Part shown: piece by piece, positions 9,110 to 17,891 of the stretch | Numbering within the stretch: the first letter of the stretch is position 1 | How the letters are laid out: every line of letters starts with the position of its first letter | Assembly (NCBI GenBank): GCA_016342415.1 | Contig: JAEIOD010000034.1 | Span: 1 to 48,967, forward strand | From: Clostridiales bacterium | GTDB lineage: Bacteria > Bacillota > Clostridia > Peptostreptococcales > Acidaminobacteraceae | Direction of reading: 5' to 3' | Length of the DNA stretch: 48,967 nucleotides | Made by a program: the position numbers and the translations under genes | Notes under the pieces: generated by a model | The model's database searches: none | Told to the model about the DNA's origin: nothing | The model's input: only the letters and a program-made list of their open reading frames with translations

Positions 9110-9793
9110 ATGTGTGGTAGAGTTATATTAACATTAAGCGCAAAAATGATAAAGCAAATTCTAGCGGAAGAATATGATATCAATGAATTAAATATTGATG
9201 ACTTTGTTCCAAGATATAATGTTGGTCCTGGTCAAGAACTACTCAGTATTATTTCTCATAATACTGAGTATCGTTCTGGTTATTTGAATTGGCGATTCAT
9301 CCCTAAATGGGCTAAAGTTCAGAATGAAGGTTATAAATATATCAATGCCCGATCAGAGACCGTTCACGAAAAAGCAACTTATAAAGATTCTTTTAAAAGT
9401 CGACGTTGTTTGGTTATTTGTAATGGGTTTTATGAATGGAAAAGAGAAAATCAAGAGAAAAAGCCATTCTTATTTCAAAAGAAAGATGAGAAGCTTATTA
9501 CCATAGCAGGTATATGGACACCTCAATATTTAGATGACGGGTCCAAAGAGTATGGAGTGAGCTTACTTACTACTGATGCCAATGAACTAATGGCACCTGT
9601 TCATCATAGAATGCCTGTGATTATAAAACCTGAGGACTCTAAGAAATGGTTAGATACAGAAACAAAACTAGAAGAACTTCAATCGATGATGATTCCAGTA
9701 CACAAAGACTTTCTAACGAGTTATGAAGTCTCTAAACAAGTCAATAACATACGAAATCAAGATATATCTTGCATCAAAAAAATAAGCTCGTAA
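9110..9793 (+). CDS. yedK: SOS response-associated peptidase family protein (YedK/HMCES)
   Basis: Cytosolic SRAP-domain protein that forms a covalent thiazolidine crosslink with abasic sites in single-stranded DNA and protects them. The 227-residue protein begins MCGRV, giving the catalytic cysteine at position 2 after methionine removal. Other active-site residues are visible: N79 (INARSET), E109 (GFYEW) and H165 (HHRMPV). All known catalytic positions are intact. It starts 3 bases after the UPF0182 gene, with GAAGGAAA as ribosome binding site. Its stop codon lies inside the loop of the terminator. Confidence 0.92.
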   Translation: MCGRVILTLSAKMIKQILAEEYDINELNIDDFVPRYNVGPGQELLSIISHNTEYRSGYLNWRFIPKWAKVQNEGYKYINARSETVHEKATYKDSFKSRRCLVICNGFYEWKRENQEKKPFLFQKKDEKLITIAGIWTPQYLDDGSKEYGVSLLTTDANELMAPVHHRMPVIIKPEDSKKWLDTETKLEELQSMMIPVHKDFLTSYEVSKQVNNIRNQDISCIKKISS

Positions 9794-9806
9794 ATGAGCT
9801 TATTTT
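9781..9806 (+). terminator. intrinsic terminator after yedK
   Basis: Perfect 9-base stem AATAAGCTC / GAGCTTATT (9781-9789 and 9796-9804) with a 6-base loop, followed by TTAATT. It overlaps the last codons of the gene. Confidence 0.8.
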
Positions 9807-9808
9807 AA

Positions 9809-10131
9809 TTATTCAGTCATTGCATTTCTTATAAAGTATGCTAAATCCTTTTCAATTTGATCATAATGATATTTAAATCGTTCATCCTCAAAATACATTG
9901 TGACCAAACCTATATGTGCTCCCTTGGAATAAAAATTCCAGTACTGCTTTATCCACTTTTTATGCATACCACAATCTTCTTTTGCCAAACTTCTATTTGG
10001 ATCTTTTAAATCATATAGACATAAGCAGATTCTGATAACGCGGTCTTAGAATGCAACTCAATTTCATCGTGATATCAAAGTGTGCGTGTACTGATATTAG
10101 CGATATCTGCTAACTTTTTAACTGTATACAT
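9809..10131 (-). pseudogene. decayed MerR-family (TipA-like) regulator
   Basis: Reading leftward from the ATG at 10131 (GGAGG upstream) gives MYTVKKLADIANISTRTL, a textbook MerR helix-turn-helix start, then an in-frame TGA, then YHDEIELHSKTALSESAY. The TGA sits where the family has arginine (TLRYYDEI), consistent with a CGA to TGA change. After a further stop, another frame gives HKKWIKQYWNFYSKGAHIG, then YFEDERFKYHYDQIEKDLAY, ending NAMTE and a stop; this matches the end of a TipAS drug-binding domain. The middle of the gene is missing. A functional copy would have activated a multidrug resistance gene; none is next to it. Confidence 0.85.
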
Positions 10132-10171
10132 ATTAACCTCCATAATACTAAGTTATGACCTTACGTCAAGG

Positions 10172-10882
10172 TCAAGACTTTTTTAAAACAACCATTAACT
10201 GTGTTGCAGATTCAAAACCAATCTCATCTATTCTGTTTAATAATATATCACCAGTTTTTTGATACTCTCCATATCTTTCATGTCCCTCAATACGCTTTAA
10301 AGAATTTGTGACTGAATTCTTTAACATCGTATAATCTTCTGGACCAATAGTTTGTTCTTCTTCAAACTCAAGATTCCAAGAATCTAATAACTCAGTTTTA
10401 GGTACTGCTGTTAAAATATCTATTATTTCTTTTTTCTTGTATGTTTCTTTATGAATCACACCATGTATCCTATCAATGCTCGCCCAAAAATGATGCAATC
10501 CGACATGGGTCATTTGTTTATCGTTTTGAAAATCTTGATACATTTCGTTGAATATTATATAACCATCATCCTTTGTTAGACTTACCATCAGCTCCAATAT
10601 TTTATTTGGATCTTCGAAATGATGTAATGAATTAGATAAACAAACGATATCAAATGGTTCTTTATCATAGTCATATACATCCATAATTTCATAAGTGACT
10701 CTAGGATCATTTTGCGATTCCTTTGCCCGTTCAATCGCCTTTTCATGGGTATCCACTCCCACGATTGTCTCATAATGGTTACAGGATTCTTGAATCATGT
10801 GAATGAATTGTCCTGAACCAGTACCGATATCAAGAATTCTCGGTGCAGGTTTTTGTTTTACTACTTCTGATAATCTCTTCAT
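10172..10882 (-). CDS. class I SAM-dependent methyltransferase
   Basis: A 236-residue soluble protein with the Rossmann-type methyltransferase fold. Motif I is RILDIGTGSGQFIHM, the acidic ribose-binding position is VGVDTHEKA, and post-motif residues are DIVCLSNSLHHF. The family is UbiE/Methyltransf_11-like; the substrate cannot be told. Its ATG overlaps the stop of the hemerythrin gene (TAATG), so the two proteins are made together. The shared operon suggests a role in oxygen, nitric oxide or iron stress, but that is inference. Confidence 0.85.
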   Translation of the reverse strand: MKRLSEVVKQKPAPRILDIGTGSGQFIHMIQESCNHYETIVGVDTHEKAIERAKESQNDPRVTYEIMDVYDYDKEPFDIVCLSNSLHHFEDPNKILELMVSLTKDDGYIIFNEMYQDFQNDKQMTHVGLHHFWASIDRIHGVIHKETYKKKEIIDILTAVPKTELLDSWNLEFEEEQTIGPEDYTMLKNSVTNSLKRIEGHERYGEYQKTGDILLNRIDEIGFESATQLMVVLKKS

Positions 10883-11286
10883 TAAACATTTCTCCTCTTA
10901 ACAAACTCTCCAATCTTCATATCAACTTCTAAAATATGATGCAATAACCAATCTTTCATTATCTGATTTATTTTTAACAACTCCTCATTGGTTACTATAT
11001 CTAATTTATCATCCTTTAGTTCTTTCAGAATACGTCTAAACTCATCATGTTTGGCCTTGTGAGACTCAATCTCATCATACCCTATTTCAGTTTGATATTT
11101 TTCCTCATGCATCAAATGATTTTCAACATAGTCATCTAAAAACTTTATAATCTCACTGTATAACTCATGTCCTTCTCCAACGCGCATCTTTTCATACAGT
11201 TTCTGAAAGGTTTCAATAATGGAACGATGTTCAGCATCAATCTCTTCAATACCAATTTCTAAATCCTTTTTCCATTCAATAAACAT
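10882..11286 (-). CDS. bacteriohemerythrin
   Basis: A 134-residue four-helix di-iron protein that binds oxygen reversibly and is used for oxygen sensing, storage or protection. The iron ligand pattern is visible: H in FIEWKKDLEIG...DAEH (first helix pair), HLMHEEKY (H-x3-E), the IESHKAKHDEF helix (H-x4-D type) and LLHHILEVD. AAGGGATGG precedes the ATG. It is the first gene of a two-gene operon with the methyltransferase. In an anaerobe it most likely protects against oxygen exposure. Confidence 0.92.
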   Translation of the reverse strand: MFIEWKKDLEIGIEEIDAEHRSIIETFQKLYEKMRVGEGHELYSEIIKFLDDYVENHLMHEEKYQTEIGYDEIESHKAKHDEFRRILKELKDDKLDIVTNEELLKINQIMKDWLLHHILEVDMKIGEFVKRRNV

Positions 11287-11438
11287 ATAACGCCATCCCT
11301 TCTTATCTAATATTTACCTCTATTGTATAATATTTTCCTAATATTTGAAATACATTAAGTATTCTTATTATTCACTATTTGAGATACTATAAGCAATAAC
11401 TTGATAATTTTAATACTTTAATATTAATTATATAATGA

Positions 11439-11467
11439 TTGACAATGCAGTGTTTCAATAATATGAT
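11439..11467 (+). promoter_or_regulatory. sigma-A promoter for pruA leader
   Basis: TTGACA (11439-11444), a 17-base spacer and TATGAT (11462-11467). Transcription would begin near 11474, about 215 bases before the pruA start, leaving a long untranslated leader. Confidence 0.75.
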
Positions 11468-11473
11468 AGTATT

Positions 11474-11690
11474 AATGTTGGATAACTACAAAAAATTATA
11501 TATTACTATAATATTTTCGAGTTTTATAACCTAAGGTTTACTATGGGTATAAAACCGATGGGTTTTGTTAGAAATGATGGAGCCTTCCGTGTTTGAGAAG
11601 AAAGTATAAAGTTGCTTAGCATATTTTGCTATGCCTTTTTCTGATGCGGACGTTTGTAGCGTCTTTTTTAGTGTAAGAAAGGAAAAAACT
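11474..11690 (+). promoter_or_regulatory. structured 5' leader of pruA, possible riboswitch or attenuator
   Basis: The leader holds two stems that cannot coexist. GTTTTATA (11521-11528) pairs perfectly with TATAAAAC (11548-11555), and AAAACC (11551-11556) pairs with GGTTTT (11561-11566) over a GATG loop. Downstream lie two small terminator-like hairpins, GCATA/TATGC (about 11619-11634) before CTTTTT, and GACG/CGTC (11649-11663) before TTTTTT. Competing stems ahead of U-tracts suit transcription attenuation. I do not recognise a known riboswitch class: the c-di-GMP-I, lysine, T-box, guanidine, purine and TPP cores are absent. Confidence 0.5.
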
Positions 11691-13313
11691 ATGAGTGGTA
11701 TTTATAATGTCAACAAACCAGACAATGAGCCGATCTTAGATTATACTCTAGGATCAAGAGAACGAAGTTTAATTGAAGAAGCATTAAGAGAATTACAGGA
11801 GGAAATACTTGATATCCCATTGATCATTGGTGGTAAAGAGATTAGAACTGGCATCAAAAAACCATGTTCTCTTCCTCATGATCACAAAAGAATCATAGGA
11901 TATTATCATGAAGCTTCCGAAAAGGAAGTTCAATTGGCTATTACTTCAGCATTAGAGGCCAAAACAAAATGGGAAGCTCTCCCCTTTCAACACAAAGCAT
12001 CCATATTCTTAAAAGCAGCCGAGTTGTTGTCAACAACATGGCGTTACAAAATGAATGCTGCAACGATGTTGGCTCAAAGTAAAAATGTCTATCAATCCGA
12101 GATAGATTCTGTCTGTGAGTTAATAGATTTTTTCAAATTCAACGTTACGTTTATGGAACAAATCTACCGAGAACAAGGAGTATCAACAAAAGAAACTTGG
12201 AATCGTACATCCTATTCAGGATTAGATGGTTTTGTGTATGCTGTGTCACCTTTTAACTTTACATCCATTGGTGGTAATTTGGCCTGCGCTCCAGCACTTG
12301 CAGGTAATGTTGTTTTATGGAAGCCAGCATCTTCAGCAGTATACTCAAATTACTTTATTATGAAACTTTTAGAAGAAGCCGGTATGCCTAAAGGTGTTAT
12401 CAATTTTATCCCTGGTCCTTCTTCAAGGATCACTGATGAAATCTTAAAACATCCTGATTTTTCCGGTTTCCATTATACCGGATCGACTAAGGTATTTTCG
12501 GATATTTGGCTTAAGATAGGACAAAATTTACCACGATATAAATCCTATCCTCGTATTGTTGGAGAAACGGGTGGTAAAAATTTTGTCTTCGCTCATAAAA
12601 GCGCGGATATTGAAGCATTATCAGTTGCCTTGATCAGAGGTGCCTTTGAGTATCAAGGACAAAAATGTTCTGCAGCATCTAGAGCATATATCCCTATAAG
12701 TCTATGGCCGTCTTTAAAGGAAAGATTACTCCACCATGTAACAAAACTTAAGTTGGGTGACGTTACTGAATTCACCAACTTCATGAATGCTGTGATCGAT
12801 CAAAGAGCTTTTAACAGAATCATAGGTTATATAGATGATGTACAAGCATCAAATGATTCAAGTATCTTATACGGAGGGAACTATGATGATAGCAAAGGTT
12901 ACTTTATTGAACCAACCTTGATCCAAACTAATAATCCTTTTTCAAAAACAATGGTTGAAGAAATATTTGGACCAGTATTAACTTTATATGTTTATGACGA
13001 TAATACCTTTGAAGAAACACTTAATATCTGTGAGACCAGTTCTCCCTACGCTTTAACTGGTGCAATATTTGCAAAAGATAGACATATCATCGATTTTATG
13101 GAACAACATTTAAAGAAATCAGCTGGTAACTTCTACATTAACGATAAACCAACTGGTGCTGTTGTTGGTCAACAACCTTTTGGCGGTTCAAAAGCTTCTG
13201 GTACAAATGATAAAGCTGGAAGTAAACAAAACCTTTTGAGATGGTTAAATACAAGAGTGGTTAAAGAAAACTTTTCACCACCGACTCAAATGGAATATCC
13301 ATTTATGAGTTAA
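11691..13313 (+). CDS. pruA: 1-pyrroline-5-carboxylate dehydrogenase (L-glutamate gamma-semialdehyde dehydrogenase)
   Basis: NAD-dependent oxidation of glutamate gamma-semialdehyde (from proline, ornithine or arginine breakdown) to glutamate. The 540-residue protein is the longer group-1 type, with N189 (SPFNFTSIGG), E292 (VGETGGKN) and catalytic C326 (YQGQKCSAASR) all present, and the C-terminal PFGGSKASGTNDKAG. I start at the ATG at 11691 (AAAGGA upstream), not at the earlier ATG at 11631, which lies inside the leader hairpins. No proline dehydrogenase is adjacent, so its substrate probably comes from ornithine metabolism or a distant gene. Confidence 0.93.
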   Translation: MSGIYNVNKPDNEPILDYTLGSRERSLIEEALRELQEEILDIPLIIGGKEIRTGIKKPCSLPHDHKRIIGYYHEASEKEVQLAITSALEAKTKWEALPFQHKASIFLKAAELLSTTWRYKMNAATMLAQSKNVYQSEIDSVCELIDFFKFNVTFMEQIYREQGVSTKETWNRTSYSGLDGFVYAVSPFNFTSIGGNLACAPALAGNVVLWKPASSAVYSNYFIMKLLEEAGMPKGVINFIPGPSSRITDEILKHPDFSGFHYTGSTKVFSDIWLKIGQNLPRYKSYPRIVGETGGKNFVFAHKSADIEALSVALIRGAFEYQGQKCSAASRAYIPISLWPSLKERLLHHVTKLKLGDVTEFTNFMNAVIDQRAFNRIIGYIDDVQASNDSSILYGGNYDDSKGYFIEPTLIQTNNPFSKTMVEEIFGPVLTLYVYDDNTFEETLNICETSSPYALTGAIFAKDRHIIDFMEQHLKKSAGNFYINDKPTGAVVGQQPFGGSKASGTNDKAGSKQNLLRWLNTRVVKENFSPPTQMEYPFMS

Positions 13314-13314
13314 T

Positions 13315-13344
13315 AAAAAGTCTTCCACATTTGGAAGACTTTTT
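13315..13344. terminator. bidirectional terminator between pruA and the chemoreceptor gene
   Basis: Perfect 12-base stem AAAAAGTCTTCC / GGAAGACTTTTT with a 6-base loop. The A-run and T-run on either side let it serve both convergent genes. Confidence 0.92.
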
Positions 13345-13356
13345 ATAAAATACTAT

Positions 13357-15135
13357 TTATACATTAAACTGATTGACAATATCATGCAGTTTTTTACTCA
13401 CATCCTGTACTCTATCAGATTGACCTGCAATACTTGACATCATATCATTTTGTGATTCCATTGTCGCTGATATTTCTTCACTACTCGCAGCGTTTTCTTC
13501 CGTAATAGCTGAAATACCTTGAATGGCATTTAAAGCATCGCCTTTGTCTCTATCAACATTTTGTATGTTTGCAATCAAGCTTTGTAGATCATCAAAAGTT
13601 GCATCGATAGCTGTTTGAATGCCATCAAACGATGCTTGAACTTCATTGACAACACCACTAGAAGATTCAACTGCCTTTTTAGATAAGTCCATATTATTCA
13701 TCGTTACATCAATTTCAGATGTAATCTCACCAACAATATTTTCAATCTCAGCGGTCGAAGCTGAAGTTTGTTCTGCTAACTTCCTAATTTCCTCAGCAAC
13801 TACAGCAAAACCTCTACCCGCTTCTCCAGCTCTTGCAGCCTCAATCGCAGCATTCAGAGCCAATAAATTCGTTTGTTCTGCAATGGTTTGAATGGTATTG
13901 GTTATATCAGAAATCTTAGAAGAATTCTCAGATAGTTTATCCACATTATCATTTAATTGATTCGTAGATTTCTCTGTAAGCTTAAACTGTCGACTTAATT
14001 GTTCAACTAACTCTACACCTGTTTTGTTTTTATCGTTAACTTCATCGACACTTTTCAGTATTTTATCAGATCGTTCAACACCAGCTTTTATTTCTCTAGC
14101 TAGAAGATCCATCTTCTCAACTGCAACTTGCGAATCACTGGCTTGCTCTTGAGCACCTTCTGCAAATTCTCCTACAGCTACAGCTACACTTGAAATACTT
14201 TCTTGCCCATCATAAACAATACTCTTTAGATCATTAGATGCCGCTTCCAGTATGTTAGAATCTTCTTTAATGATAGATACAATCTCTCTTAAACCTTTTC
14301 TAAGTGCCACAACAGATTTGGCCATAACGCCTGTTTCATCTTTATACTCTAAAACATCATCGTACTCCTTTTGATCCTGAATATCCAAGTCGGCTGTTTT
14401 ATTAATCAGGTCCGTTAACTTTTTGATTGGTGTTGTGATTGTTCGACTCATTAATATTGATACTACAATACCAATTACAATGGCTATCGCAAGTACAACT
14501 GCAATCGCAATTACATTCTTAACAAAGCGGTCACCTGCTGCATCTTCTTCAGCTTGAACCAATTCATCAATATCATCAATGTAATTACCAGTACCGATCA
14601 TCCAATCATATGGCTCAAATAACATAATATAACCACGTTTTCGAAGAGGTTCTCCACCTGTTGTTTTGGGGAAGTAATAATCTAAATAACCTGCACCATC
14701 ACTCTTAACAATTTTTGCAAACTCTTGAATAATTTTTGTACCGTTTTGATCTTCTAGTCCAATACGATTGCTACCTTCTGTATCTGTATTACCTTTAAAA
14801 ACTACATTTACACCTTCTACAGTATCTGCCCAAAAATATCCTGATTCTCCATAAGTAGAATTTCTAATGAAGTCGGCCGATACAGCTTCAGCTTCAGATG
14901 CAGTAATTAAACCTGAATCAAGTTGATTTTGTATACCGTTTAATCCATTAACAACAATTTCAACCTGATGCATGATATTCTCATCATAGCCATCTCTCAA
15001 TATGGATTCGATTTCCTCTATGGAATTATTACTCTCAGTATACATCGTAAACAAACTGATACTGGATAGTGCAACTGCTAATATCAGCGTATTTATTATA
15101 ACCGCCAAAATAATCTTTGAACCTATTTTTTTCAT
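13357..15135 (-). CDS. methyl-accepting chemotaxis protein with single Cache domain
   Basis: A 592-residue chemoreceptor. Order: TM1 (about 8-30), an extracellular sCache_2-type domain (about 40-200, with GESGYFWADT and PYDWMIGTGNYIDD), TM2 (207-229), HAMP (230-285) and the signalling helices (300-592). The hairpin tip, IAEQTNLLALNAAIEAARAG at 418-437, is intact and contacts CheA and CheW. Methylation-site regions flank it. Cache_2 domains of this kind bind small carboxylates in characterised relatives; the ligand here is unknown. No che gene is adjacent. Confidence 0.93.
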   Translation of the reverse strand: MKKIGSKIILAVIINTLILAVALSSISLFTMYTESNNSIEEIESILRDGYDENIMHQVEIVVNGLNGIQNQLDSGLITASEAEAVSADFIRNSTYGESGYFWADTVEGVNVVFKGNTDTEGSNRIGLEDQNGTKIIQEFAKIVKSDGAGYLDYYFPKTTGGEPLRKRGYIMLFEPYDWMIGTGNYIDDIDELVQAEEDAAGDRFVKNVIAIAVVLAIAIVIGIVVSILMSRTITTPIKKLTDLINKTADLDIQDQKEYDDVLEYKDETGVMAKSVVALRKGLREIVSIIKEDSNILEAASNDLKSIVYDGQESISSVAVAVGEFAEGAQEQASDSQVAVEKMDLLAREIKAGVERSDKILKSVDEVNDKNKTGVELVEQLSRQFKLTEKSTNQLNDNVDKLSENSSKISDITNTIQTIAEQTNLLALNAAIEAARAGEAGRGFAVVAEEIRKLAEQTSASTAEIENIVGEITSEIDVTMNNMDLSKKAVESSSGVVNEVQASFDGIQTAIDATFDDLQSLIANIQNVDRDKGDALNAIQGISAITEENAASSEEISATMESQNDMMSSIAGQSDRVQDVSKKLHDIVNQFNV

Positions 15136-15349
15136 ATTTCTCTCCCCTCACATTGCGCCAAACCCAAAACTTCCTCACATAAAATTTCTGTCTGGAGCTA
15201 CTCCACTATTATACCCCATTTTAGTAAAGTATAATATTTTTTGTAACAAAAGTTATTATATATGAATTTAGTAGTTCATAAGAATAACAATTTCAATAAT
15301 ATACATTAGTCATATTCTCATAATGGAGCTTTCATTTAACACCCTCTTA

Positions 15350-16117
15350 TTACTTTTTAGGAAACCAAGGGAAAAAAATACTGGTTTTCCTAGCATAATC
15401 CTGATAATCAGCTCTATCCTTGTAGTGTTTCTCTAACATAGGTACTCCTGATACGAACCTTACCAATAAAGTAATGGTTATTGGACTGAGAATTGTAACC
15501 CATGCATAATCAAATGATAACGCCATAATAAAGATCCCCCACCACATAAGAGATTCACCGAAATAGTTTGGATGTCTAGTATATCTGTATAGCCCTGTTA
15601 CCAATAATTTACCTTTATTATTTTGATTACTTTTAAAAGACTGAAGCTGATGGTCTCCAACTGTTTCAAATAAAAATCCCGTAAACCAAACCACCAGACC
15701 CACAAGGCTTAGAGTTGTAATATCCATCATCTTATTTAAGTTGATAAACATAAATCCAGAGGATATCATTAATAGAAAAACCATCTGTAACATATAAACA
15801 TGGAAAAAAGCTTTAATTCTCGGAAACTTTTTTCCCCATAATTTTCTAAAGTTCACATATCTAAAATCCTCTGGTTTTCCAATATTCCTTTTACCAATAT
15901 GATAAGTTAGTCTAACTCCCCATATAGTTACAAGTAAAGTAGTTAATAATGCAATCATACCTTTTGACCCAAGTGCGAATGTTGTCCATGCTGTTAAAAC
16001 GAATCCCATTCCCCAAAAAATATCAACAATAGAATTATTATTTAGTATTTGTCCTATTATAAATAAAATAATAAAGTAACAGAATATTATCATGAACACA
16101 TATATTAAATTCAACAT
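15350..16117 (-). CDS. DUF1295 family membrane protein (steroid 5-alpha-reductase-like)
   Basis: A 255-residue integral membrane protein. The C-terminal signature GLYRYTRHPNYFGESLMWWG (residues around 180) defines DUF1295, related to isoprenylcysteine methyltransferases and sterol reductases. About six hydrophobic helices are visible. The frame runs open a further 58 codons upstream inside the preceding gene, but the true start is the ATG at 16117, preceded by AGAAAGGAAA and 2 bases after the upstream stop. It is co-transcribed with the DAK2-DegV gene, so a lipid or fatty acyl substrate is plausible; that is inference. Confidence 0.85.
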   Translation of the reverse strand: MLNLIYVFMIIFCYFIILFIIGQILNNNSIVDIFWGMGFVLTAWTTFALGSKGMIALLTTLLVTIWGVRLTYHIGKRNIGKPEDFRYVNFRKLWGKKFPRIKAFFHVYMLQMVFLLMISSGFMFINLNKMMDITTLSLVGLVVWFTGFLFETVGDHQLQSFKSNQNNKGKLLVTGLYRYTRHPNYFGESLMWWGIFIMALSFDYAWVTILSPITITLLVRFVSGVPMLEKHYKDRADYQDYARKTSIFFPWFPKK

Positions 16118-16119
16118 GA

Positions 16120-17862
16120 CTATTTCCTTTCTGTGATATAACCAATTCCTACTGCACCGGAACCGGCGCCTACTGCAATAATTGATGAACTCTTTGTTAT
16201 ATAAACGGGTTTGAAACCAACTAAAAGTTCGATACTTCCAGAAAATTTCTGGGCTAACTCTATGTCGTCTATATAAGAAATTGCATAACATGTTATGTTC
16301 TTGTTTATGTGAATCGTTCTTATATGTTTCAATATTTCATTGTATGATTGTTTGTTATTAAATGCCAATTTATATACAGCGCCTTCACCGGTCTCATTTA
16401 AAGTGATAATTGGTTTAATCCCTAAAAACTTTAATAAACCTCCCAACTTTGTGCTTAATCGTCCTGAAGCAATCATAGGATCTAAACTTTTGATTTGAAC
16501 CAGTATTTTGCTTCTTTTGATTCTGTTATCCAATTTGCTCAACATATCTTTGGTCGAAGTATTACTTTTTAAATCCATCATGGTTTCATATAACAACAGT
16601 CCTTGAGCTACAGAATTTTGTTTTGTATCGATAACATGTACCTGATCATATTTTTTCGCAATCTTTTCAAACACCTGATAGGTACCTGAAAGTGCTTTTG
16701 CCACAGTAAGGACTATTATTTCATCATAGTAATTTAATAAATAATCATAAGCATTCTCTACCATTTTAATTGTCGGCTGAGAAGAATATGGATGTACATT
16801 CTTTTGTTTTGCTAATTTAAAAACATGCTCATTACTTATTGTGAGCTTATCAAAATAACTTACCCTGCCAATTAAAAGGGTTAAAGGAATCATATGAACT
16901 TGCTCATCATCTAAATACCCTTTTGGAATATCAGCAATTGAATCTGTTACAATCACACGACTGTATTTTCGTTTGTGAACTCTTTCATATTGAAGAAACA
17001 TATCATCAACTTTTTGTTCCAATATAATACCTTTTACACTCAAGTATTCAAAAAAATTAACAGGTTCATCTGTATGTATATGAATCCTCATTTTCTTCCC
17101 ATTCCCTGAAACAATAAGGCTGTCTCCAAAGCACTTAAGCTCTTCTTTTTTTATCTTTTTACAATCCCCAATCAAAGTCTCGGTACAATATCTATAATTA
17201 AAATTTTCCTCATGAACATATTTTATTTCAGGTATTTTTTCAACTGGGATGAATATTTGCTTTTTACCTTTCAAACCAAGAATAAATCCTTTAATGAAAT
17301 AGGCAAATCCTTTTGCTCCTGAGTCTACAACAGATGCTTTTTTCAGAACCCTCAACTGTTTTGTCGTTCTTTCTACTGCTTTTACTACCATTTCATAGGC
17401 GGCTTCCAAGGCCGATATAAAATTATTACTTCTCTTCATATAATCCTCTAACGATTCATGAAAGACTTGCATCGTTGTTAGAATTGTTCCTTCAACGGGC
17501 TTGTCAACTGCATCATAAGCGTATCTGAAACCATTTGAGCTTGCTAATACAAAGTCCTTCGCTGTCAAGTCATCATCACCTACTGCTTCACTTAATCCAC
17601 AAAAATATTGTGCAAATATCAGTCCTGAGTTTCCTCGTGCACCTGTTAAAGCGGAATCTGCAATGGATTCCAGAGTATGCTTGATTGTTGATTTTATCTC
17701 AGAATTAGTTACAATACTTTGCATAGTTGAAAATAAATTACTACCTGTATCACCATCTGCTACAGGAAAAACATTAATTTTATTCAAATATGTCTTATTT
17801 GCCATAACCTCCTGTGCACCTGATATAACACCAAAATATAATTTTTCCTTCTCTATTGTCAT
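16120..17862 (-). CDS. fused DAK2 (FakA-like kinase) and DegV (fatty-acid-binding) protein
   Basis: A 580-residue protein that combines in one chain what FakA and FakB do separately in many Firmicutes: phosphorylation of fatty acids held by a DegV carrier. Residues 1-200 are a DhaL/DAK2 ATP-binding domain (NVFPVADGDTGSNL, Mg2+-binding aspartates D36 and D38; TGARGNSGLIFAQYF). Residues 200-295 match the FakA middle domain (GDSLIVSG, IHIHTDEP). Residues 300-580 are DegV (VIVTDSIADIP, SSQPTIKM, ALSGTYQ). It overlaps nothing upstream and is 2 bases from the DUF1295 gene. The fusion is known in Clostridia; the lipid it holds is not shown by the sequence. Confidence 0.88.
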   Translation of the reverse strand: MTIEKEKLYFGVISGAQEVMANKTYLNKINVFPVADGDTGSNLFSTMQSIVTNSEIKSTIKHTLESIADSALTGARGNSGLIFAQYFCGLSEAVGDDDLTAKDFVLASSNGFRYAYDAVDKPVEGTILTTMQVFHESLEDYMKRSNNFISALEAAYEMVVKAVERTTKQLRVLKKASVVDSGAKGFAYFIKGFILGLKGKKQIFIPVEKIPEIKYVHEENFNYRYCTETLIGDCKKIKKEELKCFGDSLIVSGNGKKMRIHIHTDEPVNFFEYLSVKGIILEQKVDDMFLQYERVHKRKYSRVIVTDSIADIPKGYLDDEQVHMIPLTLLIGRVSYFDKLTISNEHVFKLAKQKNVHPYSSQPTIKMVENAYDYLLNYYDEIIVLTVAKALSGTYQVFEKIAKKYDQVHVIDTKQNSVAQGLLLYETMMDLKSNTSTKDMLSKLDNRIKRSKILVQIKSLDPMIASGRLSTKLGGLLKFLGIKPIITLNETGEGAVYKLAFNNKQSYNEILKHIRTIHINKNITCYAISYIDDIELAQKFSGSIELLVGFKPVYITKSSSIIAVGAGSGAVGIGYITERK

Positions 17863-17891
17863 AAAGACTCCTTAACTTTATCTACCTTTAA

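Noticed and set aside
10068..10076. TGA in the MerR remnant as a selenocysteine or recoded codon
   Set aside because: It replaces arginine of the conserved TLRYYDEI motif and is followed by another stop and a deletion; it is simple decay.
9809..10131. Intact MerR gene by programmed frameshift
   Set aside because: The middle of the protein is absent, so no shift can restore it.
11474..11690. Known riboswitch in the pruA leader (c-di-GMP-I, lysine, T-box, guanidine, purine, TPP)
   Set aside because: None of the conserved cores could be found by eye; only the generic layout is supported.
11631..11690. Earlier pruA start at 11631
   Set aside because: It has no ribosome binding site and falls in the terminator-like hairpins.
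16118..16291. Longer DUF1295 protein with 58 extra N-terminal residues
   Set aside because: That stretch lies inside the DAK2-DegV gene in another frame, and the internal ATG has the ribosome binding site.
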